This document shows, piece by piece, positions 18,225-27,245 of a DNA stretch of 64,000 bases. Below the pieces are notes generated by a model. The model saw only the letters and a program-made list of their open reading frames with translations, was not told the origin of the DNA and ran no database searches. Position numbers and translations under genes: made by a program. Source of the DNA: CAJQQK01 sp963696075 (GTDB lineage Bacteria > Pseudomonadota > Alphaproteobacteria > Rhizobiales > Hyphomicrobiaceae); assembly GCA_963696075.1 (NCBI GenBank), contig CAVOJD010000008.1:310001-374000 (forward strand), in the 5' to 3' direction. Position 1 is the stretch's first letter, and each line of letters opens with the position of its first letter.

Positions 18225-19496
18225 ATGCTCATATTGCAAACCAGAGGCTTTGGCCGCGATCAATCCGGCAGCATCGCAATCATTTTCGCACTGGTATTCT
18301 TGATCCTCGTCACCGTCGCCGGCGGCGCTGTGGACTACGGCCGCTATGCCGCGGCACGCGCCAAGACCCTTCAAGCCATGGATGCCGCCGTACTCGCAGC
18401 CGGTCGCGTGCTCCAGATCGAAAATGGCGATGAAGCAAAGGCCCTCGCGGCAGCTCGCGCGTATTACGGACAGAACAAGCCGAAATCGCTAAGCGACGAC
18501 AACGTCGAGTTCTCGATCGAGAATGGAAACATCGCTGTCTCTGTCAGCGATGCGAGAATAAAAACGCCCTTTCTTGGCCTGCTCGGCATAAACGAGCTGA
18601 AAATACGGAACATCTCAAAAGCGGTCTCGTCAGCCGGCGAAAATACCGGCTCACACGTCGAAATCTCCTTGATGCTCGACACGACAGGCTCGATGTGCTC
18701 CGGCAGCTGCGGTCCTTCGAGCAGGCTCGGCGCAATGCAGTTGGCGGCAAAGGACCTGATCGACATCGTCATCTGGAAGGACCAGAGCCAGTACACGTCC
18801 AGGGTGGCCCTCGTGCCGTTTGCCCAGAACGTCAACGTCGGCGCCGAATATTATCAGGCAATCACCGGCAAACCGGCATCCCGACATGGCGATTTCGATG
18901 CCTGTATCATCGAGCGCGACGGCCGCAACCGCTACACCGGACGCCCGCCGGACGCCAAGGCCGGCTATTTCGCCACCGCCGAGCGCTACACCTGCGGTTG
19001 GAGCACCCCCATCCTGCCGTTGACATCCAACAAGCAGGCCCTCTTTGACCAACTCGACAGGTTCAAACCCGCCGGCTCAACGGCCGGCCACCTCGGCACC
19101 CAGTTCGCCTGGTACACGCTTGACCCTGAGTGGGGTGACATCTGGGGCCACAAATCCGCAGCCCGGCCCTACGCCATGACGAAACGAGCGAAAAAGAACG
19201 GCAACCCGGAACTCTACAAGATCGCCGTCCTCCTGACCGACGGCAACTTCAACGCCGCCTACAGCGGCCCTCGCTCGGACGAGCAGGCCCGCAAATTCTG
19301 CGACAACATGAAGAAGAAGGGGATCGTCGTCTATACGATCGGCTTCGAAGTCCAACCGTTCGGCCCCGCATACAGGACCATGGAACATTGCGCCTCATCA
19401 CCGGAGCATTTCTATGACGCCCGCGACTACAACGCGGTCCGCTCGGCATTTCGCGACATCGCCCTTCAGGTCTCGACCCTGCGCCTCGCTGAATAA
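18225..19496 (+). CDS. TadG-like vWA-domain protein (copy 4)
   Basis: A 423-residue paralogue of copy 3, probably from a tandem duplication. The membrane segment GSIAIIFALVFLILVTVAGG lies near residues 13-32, followed by the same AGRVLQIENGDEAKALAAA stretch. The MIDAS is D152-T-T154-G-S156. TAGHLGTQFAWYTLDPEW and VLLTDGNFN are present, and the C-terminus is again LRLAE. Start at 18225 has GGAGG eight bases upstream; an ATG 11 codons earlier does not. Its AT-rich leader (about 18085-18185) has no recognised operator. No obvious T-tailed hairpin follows the gene. Confidence 0.9.
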   Translation: MLILQTRGFGRDQSGSIAIIFALVFLILVTVAGGAVDYGRYAAARAKTLQAMDAAVLAAGRVLQIENGDEAKALAAARAYYGQNKPKSLSDDNVEFSIENGNIAVSVSDARIKTPFLGLLGINELKIRNISKAVSSAGENTGSHVEISLMLDTTGSMCSGSCGPSSRLGAMQLAAKDLIDIVIWKDQSQYTSRVALVPFAQNVNVGAEYYQAITGKPASRHGDFDACIIERDGRNRYTGRPPDAKAGYFATAERYTCGWSTPILPLTSNKQALFDQLDRFKPAGSTAGHLGTQFAWYTLDPEWGDIWGHKSAARPYAMTKRAKKNGNPELYKIAVLLTDGNFNAAYSGPRSDEQARKFCDNMKKKGIVVYTIGFEVQPFGPAYRTMEHCASSPEHFYDARDYNAVRSAFRDIALQVSTLRLAE

Positions 19497-19597
19497 CCCG
19501 GCGGCTACACGGAACGAGAGAAAGCAACAGCAAGAACCATTCGGAAGCCACCGAAAAGCGGCTCTCGTCGTCTTTTGCCCCCAGCACAGTGGTGCCG

Positions 19598-20182
19598 CTA
19601 GAGCGGCTGGCCGTTCACCTTCTTTTCCAGCGCCCCGATCAATCCACGCTCCTTCAAGTGAGGATTGATCTCCAACGCGCGGCGAAAGCTCTTGAGTGCG
19701 GATCGCCAGTTCCCGGCTCGCATATGGATCAGCCCAAGCCCGGAAAGCGCCCCGAAATGGCGCGGCTCCAATTCAAGAACACGCTGAATGTCGCGCACGG
19801 ATTCGCCGTCCCGCTTCAGCAGAAAAAGCACCGTCGCCCGCTGGTTCCATCCCTCCGCATAATCCGGCGCCAGCGCCACGATCCGGTCGAGTTCACCAAG
19901 TGCAAGATCCAGCAAACCCGCCCGCATCGCAAACTGGACCCGGCTCATCACCTGAGCGACATCACCATTGTCGGTGTGAAGCCAGGTTTGCCAGATTCGG
20001 GCTTCGATACGTCGTCCATCTTCTTCCGTCTGGGCTCCCTTGAGCTTCGCGAACAGGTCATCCAAACGTTCCTGCGCCTTGGTTCCCGTGCGGTGAACAT
20101 CGCCAAACGCCGGTAGGCCCTGAAGACTTGCCGCCACGACCACGCCGACCAGGATACCGCGAAGCCAACGAAGATCTGTCAT
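19598..20182 (-). CDS. Exported TPR-repeat protein
   Basis: A 194-residue protein with a likely signal peptide (about residues 1-26, RGILVGVVVAASLQGLPAFG) and at least three tetratricopeptide repeats. The last two units, EGWNQRATVLFLL..ALELEP-like and FGALSGLGLIHMRAGNW..ALEINPH, are clear. Such proteins are periplasmic scaffolds. The ATG overlaps the stop of the upstream transporter gene by four bases (ATGA), so the two are translated as a pair. No more specific role can be given. Confidence 0.85.
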   Translation of the reverse strand: MTDLRWLRGILVGVVVAASLQGLPAFGDVHRTGTKAQERLDDLFAKLKGAQTEEDGRRIEARIWQTWLHTDNGDVAQVMSRVQFAMRAGLLDLALGELDRIVALAPDYAEGWNQRATVLFLLKRDGESVRDIQRVLELEPRHFGALSGLGLIHMRAGNWRSALKSFRRALEINPHLKERGLIGALEKKVNGQPL

Positions 20183-21132
20183 GAAACACGCCTCCCGCTC
20201 CCGGAGGACGCCGCCAACCGATCACGCCGGGCAAGTCGCGCCTCACGCAGCGCAATCACGATACCACTGGCAGAAATAACGGCAATCCCGACCCAGGTCA
20301 GCGCATCCGGGAAATCCCTGAACATCACCCACCCGACCGCCGCCGCCGCCGCGATTTCGACATAGCCGAACGGTGCAAGCTGCGATGCGCTCGCGCGTTC
20401 ATAGGCAAGGATCACCAGAATACTGAACACGCAGCCCAGCGCCCCCATCCCGATGATCGGCCCCGCATGCACCATCGACACATCAACCCACACGAACGGC
20501 GCGACGAGCGACGTCACAGCCAGCGCGCCGAGGCCGGTCAGAAACGTCGTGACCAGCGGCGGATCACCCCCCGCCAGACGCCGTGTTACCAGGACGAACA
20601 GCGCAAAAGCCGTGCCGGCCCCCATCGCATAGAAGTGGCCGACATCAAGCACTTCGAAGCCGGGACGCACCACGATCATCGCCCCGAGAAACCCCGTCAC
20701 CACCGCGGACCAACGCCACACGCCAACCCGCTCGCCCAGAACCAACGGCGACAACGCCGTGATGACGAACGGATTGACGAAGAACACCGCCACCGTATCC
20801 GCCAGTGGGATCGTCTTGACCGCCGAGAAAAAGCAGAATGCCGCAATCGTAATCAACGCACTGCGCAGCGCCTGCGTCAAAGGCTTCGCCGTATGGAAAA
20901 TGCGCCACCCGTGCCACCACAGCGCGATCGGCAAGATCAGCAGCGTCTGTGAACCATACCGCAGCCACACCACCTGCGCCGCCGGCAGGTCCTGCGTCAA
21001 AATCTTCGCAAATCCGTCGCTGATCGGGATCAGGATGGCCGCCGCAACCAGCAGCAGAATGCCGGTAACCGGTGCGTCCGGCGCGGCTGAGAGGCGGCGT
21101 GTGAAGGCCGCCGGACGCGGAAGCATGGCCAT
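20179..21132 (-). CDS. EamA/DMT-family transporter
   Basis: A 317-residue integral membrane protein with ten hydrophobic segments arranged as two five-helix EamA repeats, for example ILLLVAAAILIPISDGFAK near residue 25 and VEIAAAAAVGWVMFRDFPDALTWVG near the end. DMT transporters export or import small metabolites; the substrate is not known. It shares an ATGA overlap with the TPR gene downstream. Confidence 0.88.
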   Translation of the reverse strand: MAMLPRPAAFTRRLSAAPDAPVTGILLLVAAAILIPISDGFAKILTQDLPAAQVVWLRYGSQTLLILPIALWWHGWRIFHTAKPLTQALRSALITIAAFCFFSAVKTIPLADTVAVFFVNPFVITALSPLVLGERVGVWRWSAVVTGFLGAMIVVRPGFEVLDVGHFYAMGAGTAFALFVLVTRRLAGGDPPLVTTFLTGLGALAVTSLVAPFVWVDVSMVHAGPIIGMGALGCVFSILVILAYERASASQLAPFGYVEIAAAAAVGWVMFRDFPDALTWVGIAVISASGIVIALREARLARRDRLAASSGSGRRVS

Positions 21133-21218
21133 TTGATCCCTACCGGCTCCCTTGGCTCACAGCATCACCGGACATCACGCACCCCCACCGGGGCGGACAG
21201 GAATCGAGCGCCATCGAC

Positions 21219-22616
21219 TCACATATGTATCGCACGCTTGCCGACCGCGAGCGCAGCCTCCTTGACCGCCTCCGTCAGTGTTGGATGCGCATGGCATGTC
21301 CGCGCGAGGTCTTCTGCCGAACCGCCGAATTCCATGATCACTGCTGCTTCGGCAATCAATTCGCCAACGTGCGGCCCGACCATGTGAACACCGAGGATAC
21401 GATCCGTTTCCGCATCCGCGAGAACTTTCACGAACCCATCCGTTGTCCGGTTCACCTTCGCCCGGCCGTTTGCCGTGAACGGGAACTTGCCAACCGAATA
21501 GCTGACGCCGGCCTCTTTGAGTTCTTCTTCCGTCTGCCCGACGGAGGCAACTTCCGGCGCAGTATAGATCACGTTCGGAATGACGTTGTAATTCACATGT
21601 CCCGCCTGCCCGGCCAGAATCTCGGCAAGCGCGATGCCCTCGTCTTCCGCCTTATGCGCCAGCATCGGCCCGCGGATCACGTCACCGATCGCATAGATGC
21701 CGGGAACGCTCGTCGCGAAATGATCGTCAACCTCGACCCGGCCACGACCATCAACCTTGACGCCGGCCATCTCGAGCCCGAGCCCTTCCGTATAGGGTGT
21801 CCGCCCGATGCACACCAGGACGACATCCGCCTGCCGCTGTTCTGCCTCGCCGCCCGCTGCCGGCTCGATCGTCACGACCACGCCGTCGACCCCCTTGGCA
21901 ACGCCCGTCACCTTCGAGCCAAGCTGGAACGTCATGCCCTGCTTGGTCAGAATGCGCTGGAACTGCTTGGCAACCTCACCGTCCATGCCCGGCACGATCC
22001 GGTCGAGAAACTCCACGACATGGACCTCCGCACCGAGCCGCCGCCACACCGACCCAAGCTCCAGCCCGATCACGCCCGCCCCGATCACCACAAGCTTGCC
22101 CGGCACCTTGTCGAGTTCCAGCGCCCCGGTGGAGGAAACAATCGTCTTCTCGTCGATCTCGATATTGGGCAGCCGCGCAATGTCGGACCCCGTCGCGATC
22201 ACGATGTTCTTGGCCTCGAGCGTCTGGCTCTGGCCGGCATCGTCAGTGACCGTCACCTTGCCCGCGGCTTCAATTCGACCCGTCCCCTGCAACGCATCGA
22301 TCTTGTTCTTCTTCAGAAGATAGGCGACCCCATCAACGTTGCCTTTGACGCCCTCGTCCTTGAAGGCCAGCATCTTCGCGAGATCGAGCTTCGGATCGAC
22401 CCCGATCCCCATGCCCTCGAACCCGTGGCCCGCCTCCTCAAACAGCTCCGAGGCATGCAGCAACGCCTTCGAGGGAATGCACCCGACATTAAGACACGTG
22501 CCGCCATGCGTCGGCCGCTTCTCGACGACCGCAACCTTCATGCCCAGTTGCGCGGCACGGATCGCGCAAACATAGCCGCCCGGGCCCGTGCCGATGACGA
22601 TAAGGTCGTAGCTCAT
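21219..22616 (-). CDS. lpdA: Dihydrolipoyl dehydrogenase (E3)
   Basis: A 465-residue flavoprotein that reoxidises the dihydrolipoyl arm of the 2-oxoglutarate dehydrogenase complex with NAD+. FAD motif GTGPGG is at residues 9-14 and the redox disulfide C41-LNVG-C46 follows GGT. A second glycine-rich NAD motif is in VIGAGVIGLELGSVW. The catalytic His-Glu pair lies in HAHPTLTEA near the C-terminus. It is the last gene of the suc block, 71 bases after sucB. Being next to sucB, it most likely serves this complex. Confidence 0.97.
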   Translation of the reverse strand: MSYDLIVIGTGPGGYVCAIRAAQLGMKVAVVEKRPTHGGTCLNVGCIPSKALLHASELFEEAGHGFEGMGIGVDPKLDLAKMLAFKDEGVKGNVDGVAYLLKKNKIDALQGTGRIEAAGKVTVTDDAGQSQTLEAKNIVIATGSDIARLPNIEIDEKTIVSSTGALELDKVPGKLVVIGAGVIGLELGSVWRRLGAEVHVVEFLDRIVPGMDGEVAKQFQRILTKQGMTFQLGSKVTGVAKGVDGVVVTIEPAAGGEAEQRQADVVLVCIGRTPYTEGLGLEMAGVKVDGRGRVEVDDHFATSVPGIYAIGDVIRGPMLAHKAEDEGIALAEILAGQAGHVNYNVIPNVIYTAPEVASVGQTEEELKEAGVSYSVGKFPFTANGRAKVNRTTDGFVKVLADAETDRILGVHMVGPHVGELIAEAAVIMEFGGSAEDLARTCHAHPTLTEAVKEAALAVGKRAIHM

Positions 22617-22687
22617 GTCGAAAGACTTCCCTGAACAGGTTCACCGGGCGCCGGGCGCCAGATTCGGATGCGGCTCGAGGCCTGGCG

Positions 22688-23968
22688 CTAGAGCTCCAGA
22701 ATGAACCGCTGCGGATCTTCCAGGCACTCCTTGACGCGCACCAGGAAGGTCACTGCTTCTTTGCCGTCAACGATACGGTGATCGTAGCTGACGGCGAGAT
22801 ACATCATCGGCCGGGCCGCGATTGACCCATCCTTCAACACCACGGGGCGCTGCTCGATGCGGTGCATCCCCAGGATACCGGACTGCGGCGCATTAAGGAT
22901 CGGCGTTGACAGCATTGACCCATAGACGCCGCCGTTGGAGATCGTGAACGTGCCGCCCTGCATCTCCTCGATGCCAAGCTTGCCGTCACGCGCCCGGCGG
23001 CCGAAGTCGGCGATCGACCCTTCGATCTCGGCAAGGCTCATCTGATCGGCTTCTCTCAGCACCGGCACCACCAGGCCCCTGTCCGTGCCGACCGCGACGC
23101 CGATGTGGTAATAATTCTTGTAGACGAGATCATCGCCGTCGATCTCCGCATTGACGGCGGGCACGTCCTTGAGCGCCTGGATACAGGCCTTCACAAAGAA
23201 GCCCATGAACCCGAGCTTCACGCCATGGCGCTTCTCGAACAGGTCTTTGTAGCTGGAGCGCATTTCCATCACGGCGCTCATGTCGACGTCGTTGAACGTC
23301 GTCAGCATCGCAGCGGTGTTCTGCGCGTCCTTCAGGCGCCGCGCGATCGTCTGGCGCAACCGCGTCATGCGCACGCGCTCTTCCCGGCCGGCATCCACTT
23401 CCGCCACCGGCGCCCGCATCTGCTGCACCGGCACCGGCTGCGGCGCCTGTACCGCCAACGACGAACCCGTCTGCGACGTTTGCGCCCCGCCCCCGGCTTG
23501 CGCCGCCTGCGCGTCCTCCTTCAACACCTGTCCGCGCCTGCCGCTACCCGCAACCGACCCGGCATCAATCCCTTTTTCGTCCAGGATCTTCCGCGCCGCC
23601 GGCGAAGGCGGCATCTCGCCCGTCTGAGCAGGTGCAGCCTGCGCCGCAGCCTTTTGGCCTTGGCCCTGCTGCCCAGCATCGCCAGCGCCGTTCCCCGAAG
23701 AAGCAGGCGCCGCCCCCGCAGCAGCCCCCTCACCCTCGGCCAGCGAAGCGAGAATGGCGCCGACTTCAACCGTGTCCCCCTCATTGACGGAGATGCTGGC
23801 GAGCGTGCCCGCCGCCGGCGCCGGCACCTCGACGGTCACCTTGTCGGTCTCCAGTTCGCACAGCGGCTCATCGACCGCCACCGTGTCCCCCGCCTTCTTG
23901 AACCATTGCCCGACCGTCGCCTCGGTGACGCTTTCGCCCAGCGTCGGCACTCGGATATCTATCGCCAT
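22688..23968 (-). CDS. sucB: 2-oxoglutarate dehydrogenase E2, dihydrolipoyl succinyltransferase
   Basis: A 426-residue E2. The lipoyl domain occupies residues 1-75 with the lipoylated Lys43 in ETDKVTV. An Ala/Gln/Pro-rich linker follows, then a peripheral-subunit-binding domain near 118-155 (PSPAARKILDEKGID) and the catalytic core from about 195. The acyltransferase motif is HRIVDG near the C-terminus. The ATG has AGGA in front. A hairpin with a T run stands 28 bases upstream of the start, between sucA and this gene. Confidence 0.97.
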   Translation of the reverse strand: MAIDIRVPTLGESVTEATVGQWFKKAGDTVAVDEPLCELETDKVTVEVPAPAAGTLASISVNEGDTVEVGAILASLAEGEGAAAGAAPASSGNGAGDAGQQGQGQKAAAQAAPAQTGEMPPSPAARKILDEKGIDAGSVAGSGRRGQVLKEDAQAAQAGGGAQTSQTGSSLAVQAPQPVPVQQMRAPVAEVDAGREERVRMTRLRQTIARRLKDAQNTAAMLTTFNDVDMSAVMEMRSSYKDLFEKRHGVKLGFMGFFVKACIQALKDVPAVNAEIDGDDLVYKNYYHIGVAVGTDRGLVVPVLREADQMSLAEIEGSIADFGRRARDGKLGIEEMQGGTFTISNGGVYGSMLSTPILNAPQSGILGMHRIEQRPVVLKDGSIAARPMMYLAVSYDHRIVDGKEAVTFLVRVKECLEDPQRFILEL

Positions 23969-23996
23969 TTCTTGGGGTCCTCGGCTTGCCCGCTCA

Positions 23997-24023
23997 AAAA
24001 TCGGCGGACCATCGGCCCGCCGC
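23997..24023 (-). terminator. Internal terminator-like hairpin between sucA and sucB
   Basis: Read on the minus strand, CGGCGGGCC pairs with GGTCCGCCG around a GAT loop (one G-T pair) and is followed by ATTTTTG. It lies 53 bases after the sucA stop and 28 bases before the sucB start, and so may reduce read-through into sucB-lpdA. Confidence 0.65.
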
Positions 24024-24075
24024 TCGTTCCGTTACCATGTCAGTGCACCATCGGCACCGCTTCTTTGGTCCAGCG

Positions 24076-27045
24076 TTAGCCCGTCAGCGCCTCGCCGACC
24101 AGTGCCTTCTGCTCTTCCAGGTGCCGCGACAGCAATCCCGTCGCCGTCGATGCCGCAGCCGCCCGGCCCGCATACCGCGCCCGCTTGTGCTTCGCATCGA
24201 TATGATCGAGAACCCATTCAATGTTGGGCTCGATGAACTGCCACGCGCCCATATTCCGGGGCTCTTCCTGGCACCAGATGATCTCAGCCTTCGGGAACCG
24301 GCCAAGCTCCTCGATCAGCGACCGCGCCGGGAAGGGATAGAGCTGCTCGACGCGCATCAGATAGACGTCATCGATGCCTTCTTCCTGCCGCGTCTCATAG
24401 AGGTCGTAATAGACCTTGCCCGTGCACAGCACGACGCGCTTGATCTGCTCATCCGGCTTCAGCTCGATAGCATCTTCCGGGCGCACATGCCCCTCACGCT
24501 GCTCCGCACTGTCCCACAGCACCCGGTGGAACGTCGTCCCCGTCTTCATCTCCTCGAGAGACGAGATCACGCGCTTATGCCGGAGCAGCGACTTCGGCGT
24601 CATGATGATCAGGGGCTTGCGGAACTTCCGGTGCAACTGCCGGCGCAGAATATGGAAATAGTTCGCCGGTGTCGTGCAATTGGCGACCTGCCAGTTGTCT
24701 TCCGCTGAAAGTTGCAGATAGCGCTCGAGCCGCGCCGACGAGTGCTCCGGCCCCTGGCCCTCATAGCCATGCGGCAACAGCATCACCAGCCCCGACATCC
24801 GGAGCCACTTGCGCTCACCGGATGAAATGAACTGGTCAATGACCACCTGCGCGCCATTGGCAAAATCACCGAACTGGGCTTCCCAAACGGTCAGCGCATT
24901 CGGCTCCGCCAGCGAATAGCCATACTCGAACCCGAGCACCGCTTCTTCCGACAGCATCGAATTGATGATCTCGAAAGGCGCCTGATCCGGCGCAACGTGC
25001 TTCAACGGCGTGTAGCGCCGCTCGGTCTCCTGGTCGATCAACACCGCATGGCGCTGCGAAAATGTGCCCCGCTCGACATCCTGACCACAGAACCGAACCC
25101 GGAACTTGTCGTGGAGCAGCGTGCCGAGCGCCAGCGATTCCGCCATCGCCCAATCGATGTCCTCACCCTTCTCGACCATTTCGCGACGCCGGTCGACCAG
25201 GCGCTTCACCGTGCGGTGCGCATTGAAGTCGCCCGGCAACTTGGTGATCTGCCGCCCAACCTCCTTCAACACACTCAGCTCGACGCCGGTATCACCGCGC
25301 CGCGCCTCGTCCTCGGCAAACCCGATCCCCGACCACTTGCCATCGAGCCAATCGGCCTTGTTCGGCTTGAAGCTGTCGGATGCGTCCAGCTCCTCATCGA
25401 GATGCGCGCGAAAATCGGCCCGCATCTGCTGGACATCCTCATCCGTCACGACGCCTTCCTCGACGAGCTGGCGCGAATAGATCTCCGCTGAAGTCGGATG
25501 CGACTTGATCTTGCGGTACATGATCGGCTGCGTGAATGCCGGCTCATCACTCTCGTTGTGGCCATACCGGCGATAGCAGAACATATCGATCACGACCGGC
25601 TTGCCGAACGTCTGGCGAAACTCGGTTGCAACCTTGGCGACATGCACCACGGCTTCCGGATGGTCACCGTTGACGTGGAAGATCGGCGCTTCGATCATCC
25701 GCGCCACATCCGAGCAGTACGGCGATGAACGCGACAGACGCGGGTTCGTCGTGAACCCGATCTGGTTGTTGATGATGAAGTGGATCGAGCCGCCCGTCTT
25801 GTGCCCCTTGAGGCCGGACAGCCCGAAGCATTCCGCAACGACCCCCTGGCCCGCAAACGCGGCATCACCATGAATGAGCAGCGGCAGCACTTCGACCCGT
25901 TCGCGATCGCCGAGCTGGTCCTGCTTCGCCCGCGTCTTGCCAAGCACCACCGGGTCGACGATCTCCAGGTGGCTCGGGTTGGCCGTCAGCGACAGGTGGA
26001 CCTGGTTGCCATCGAAAGCCCGGTCCGACGACGCGCCGAGGTGATATTTGACGTCACCCGACCCTTCCACATCGTCCGGCTTGAACGATCCGCCCTTGAA
26101 TTCGTTGAAGATGGCGCGCAGCGGCTTGCTCATCACGTTGGCAAGCACATTGAGCCGCCCGCGGTGCGCCATGCCGAACACGATCTCTTTGACGCCGAGA
26201 TTGCCACCGCGCTTGATGATCTGTTCCAGCGCCGGCACCATCGATTCAGCACCATCGAGGCCGAACCGCTTGGTGCCCGTATATTTGACATCGGCAAACT
26301 TCTCGAAGGCTTCCGCTTCGATCAGCTTGTTGAGGATTGCTTTTTTGCCTTCCTCAGTGAAGGTGATGTCCTTCTCTTCACCCTCGATCCGCTCCTGGAT
26401 CCACGCTTTTTCCGACGGCGTCGAGATATGCATGAACTCAACGCCGATGTGCTCGCAGTACGTCCGGCGTAAAATCCTGAGGATCTGCCGGATCGTCGCG
26501 GTCTCGAGGCCCAGCACATTGTCGATGAAGATCGGCCGATCGTAATCCGCCTCCGTAAACCCATAGGTCTCCGGCATCAGTTCTTTGTGAACTGCCGCAT
26601 CCGATAGGCCGAGCGGGTCAAGATTTGCCGCCAGATGCCCCCGCACACGGTAGGACCGGATCAGCATCAGCGCACGAATGGAATCCTGTGTCGCCCTCAG
26701 CGACGCGACCACCGAAACGTCCTGCCCGCTCTCATAGGCGCGGGCCTGGATCTTGTCACGCAGGTAGGTTTCCGTTGCCGTGTAATCACCAGTCAGCGCT
26801 GCGACCAGATCGCTATCGCCATTGCTCTGGATCCGCTCCAGCGGCACGGCCCAGGACGGGCCCTCTTTCTCCGCCGTCGCCAACCCGCGTTCTTCGTGCA
26901 GGCTTTCAAAGAAAAGCCGCCATTCATCAGAGACCGAACCGGGGTTACGCTCGTATTGCGCCTGCATATCCTCGATGTACGAGGCATTAAGTCCCTGCAG
27001 AAACGACGTACGAGCGAACGCATCATTCAGCGCTTGGCGTGCCAT
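24076..27045 (-). CDS. sucA: 2-oxoglutarate dehydrogenase E1
   Basis: A 989-residue thiamine-diphosphate E1 that decarboxylates 2-oxoglutarate and succinylates E2. The N-terminal segment FLQGLNASYIEDMQAQYERNP is the E2-binding tail typical of OdhA/SucA. FGMAHRGRLNVLANV and HGDAAFAGQGVVAE carry substrate and TPP/Mg2+ binding residues, and LLPHGYEGQGPEHSSARLER lies in the pyrimidine-binding domain. The ATG is preceded by GAGGAGAGA. It lies 200 bases downstream of sucD, a space that may hold its own promoter. Confidence 0.98.
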   Translation of the reverse strand: MARQALNDAFARTSFLQGLNASYIEDMQAQYERNPGSVSDEWRLFFESLHEERGLATAEKEGPSWAVPLERIQSNGDSDLVAALTGDYTATETYLRDKIQARAYESGQDVSVVASLRATQDSIRALMLIRSYRVRGHLAANLDPLGLSDAAVHKELMPETYGFTEADYDRPIFIDNVLGLETATIRQILRILRRTYCEHIGVEFMHISTPSEKAWIQERIEGEEKDITFTEEGKKAILNKLIEAEAFEKFADVKYTGTKRFGLDGAESMVPALEQIIKRGGNLGVKEIVFGMAHRGRLNVLANVMSKPLRAIFNEFKGGSFKPDDVEGSGDVKYHLGASSDRAFDGNQVHLSLTANPSHLEIVDPVVLGKTRAKQDQLGDRERVEVLPLLIHGDAAFAGQGVVAECFGLSGLKGHKTGGSIHFIINNQIGFTTNPRLSRSSPYCSDVARMIEAPIFHVNGDHPEAVVHVAKVATEFRQTFGKPVVIDMFCYRRYGHNESDEPAFTQPIMYRKIKSHPTSAEIYSRQLVEEGVVTDEDVQQMRADFRAHLDEELDASDSFKPNKADWLDGKWSGIGFAEDEARRGDTGVELSVLKEVGRQITKLPGDFNAHRTVKRLVDRRREMVEKGEDIDWAMAESLALGTLLHDKFRVRFCGQDVERGTFSQRHAVLIDQETERRYTPLKHVAPDQAPFEIINSMLSEEAVLGFEYGYSLAEPNALTVWEAQFGDFANGAQVVIDQFISSGERKWLRMSGLVMLLPHGYEGQGPEHSSARLERYLQLSAEDNWQVANCTTPANYFHILRRQLHRKFRKPLIIMTPKSLLRHKRVISSLEEMKTGTTFHRVLWDSAEQREGHVRPEDAIELKPDEQIKRVVLCTGKVYYDLYETRQEEGIDDVYLMRVEQLYPFPARSLIEELGRFPKAEIIWCQEEPRNMGAWQFIEPNIEWVLDHIDAKHKRARYAGRAAAASTATGLLSRHLEEQKALVGEALTG

Positions 27046-27245
27046 TTCGTTCTATCTCTCCTCGGGGATCAAAGAGCTGCGCCCTGATTCCATTTAAAAT
27101 CAGATACATAAGCCACAGCCGGTAGGTTCGGCGGGATACCTGCAAACGCGCATAATCTCTCCAAACACGCCCCGTTTCAACCGCAACAGGAGCATTCTGC
27201 GCAAAGCGTTGCCCAATCGAGTTAATCAGACCTTCCCAGGCCCGT

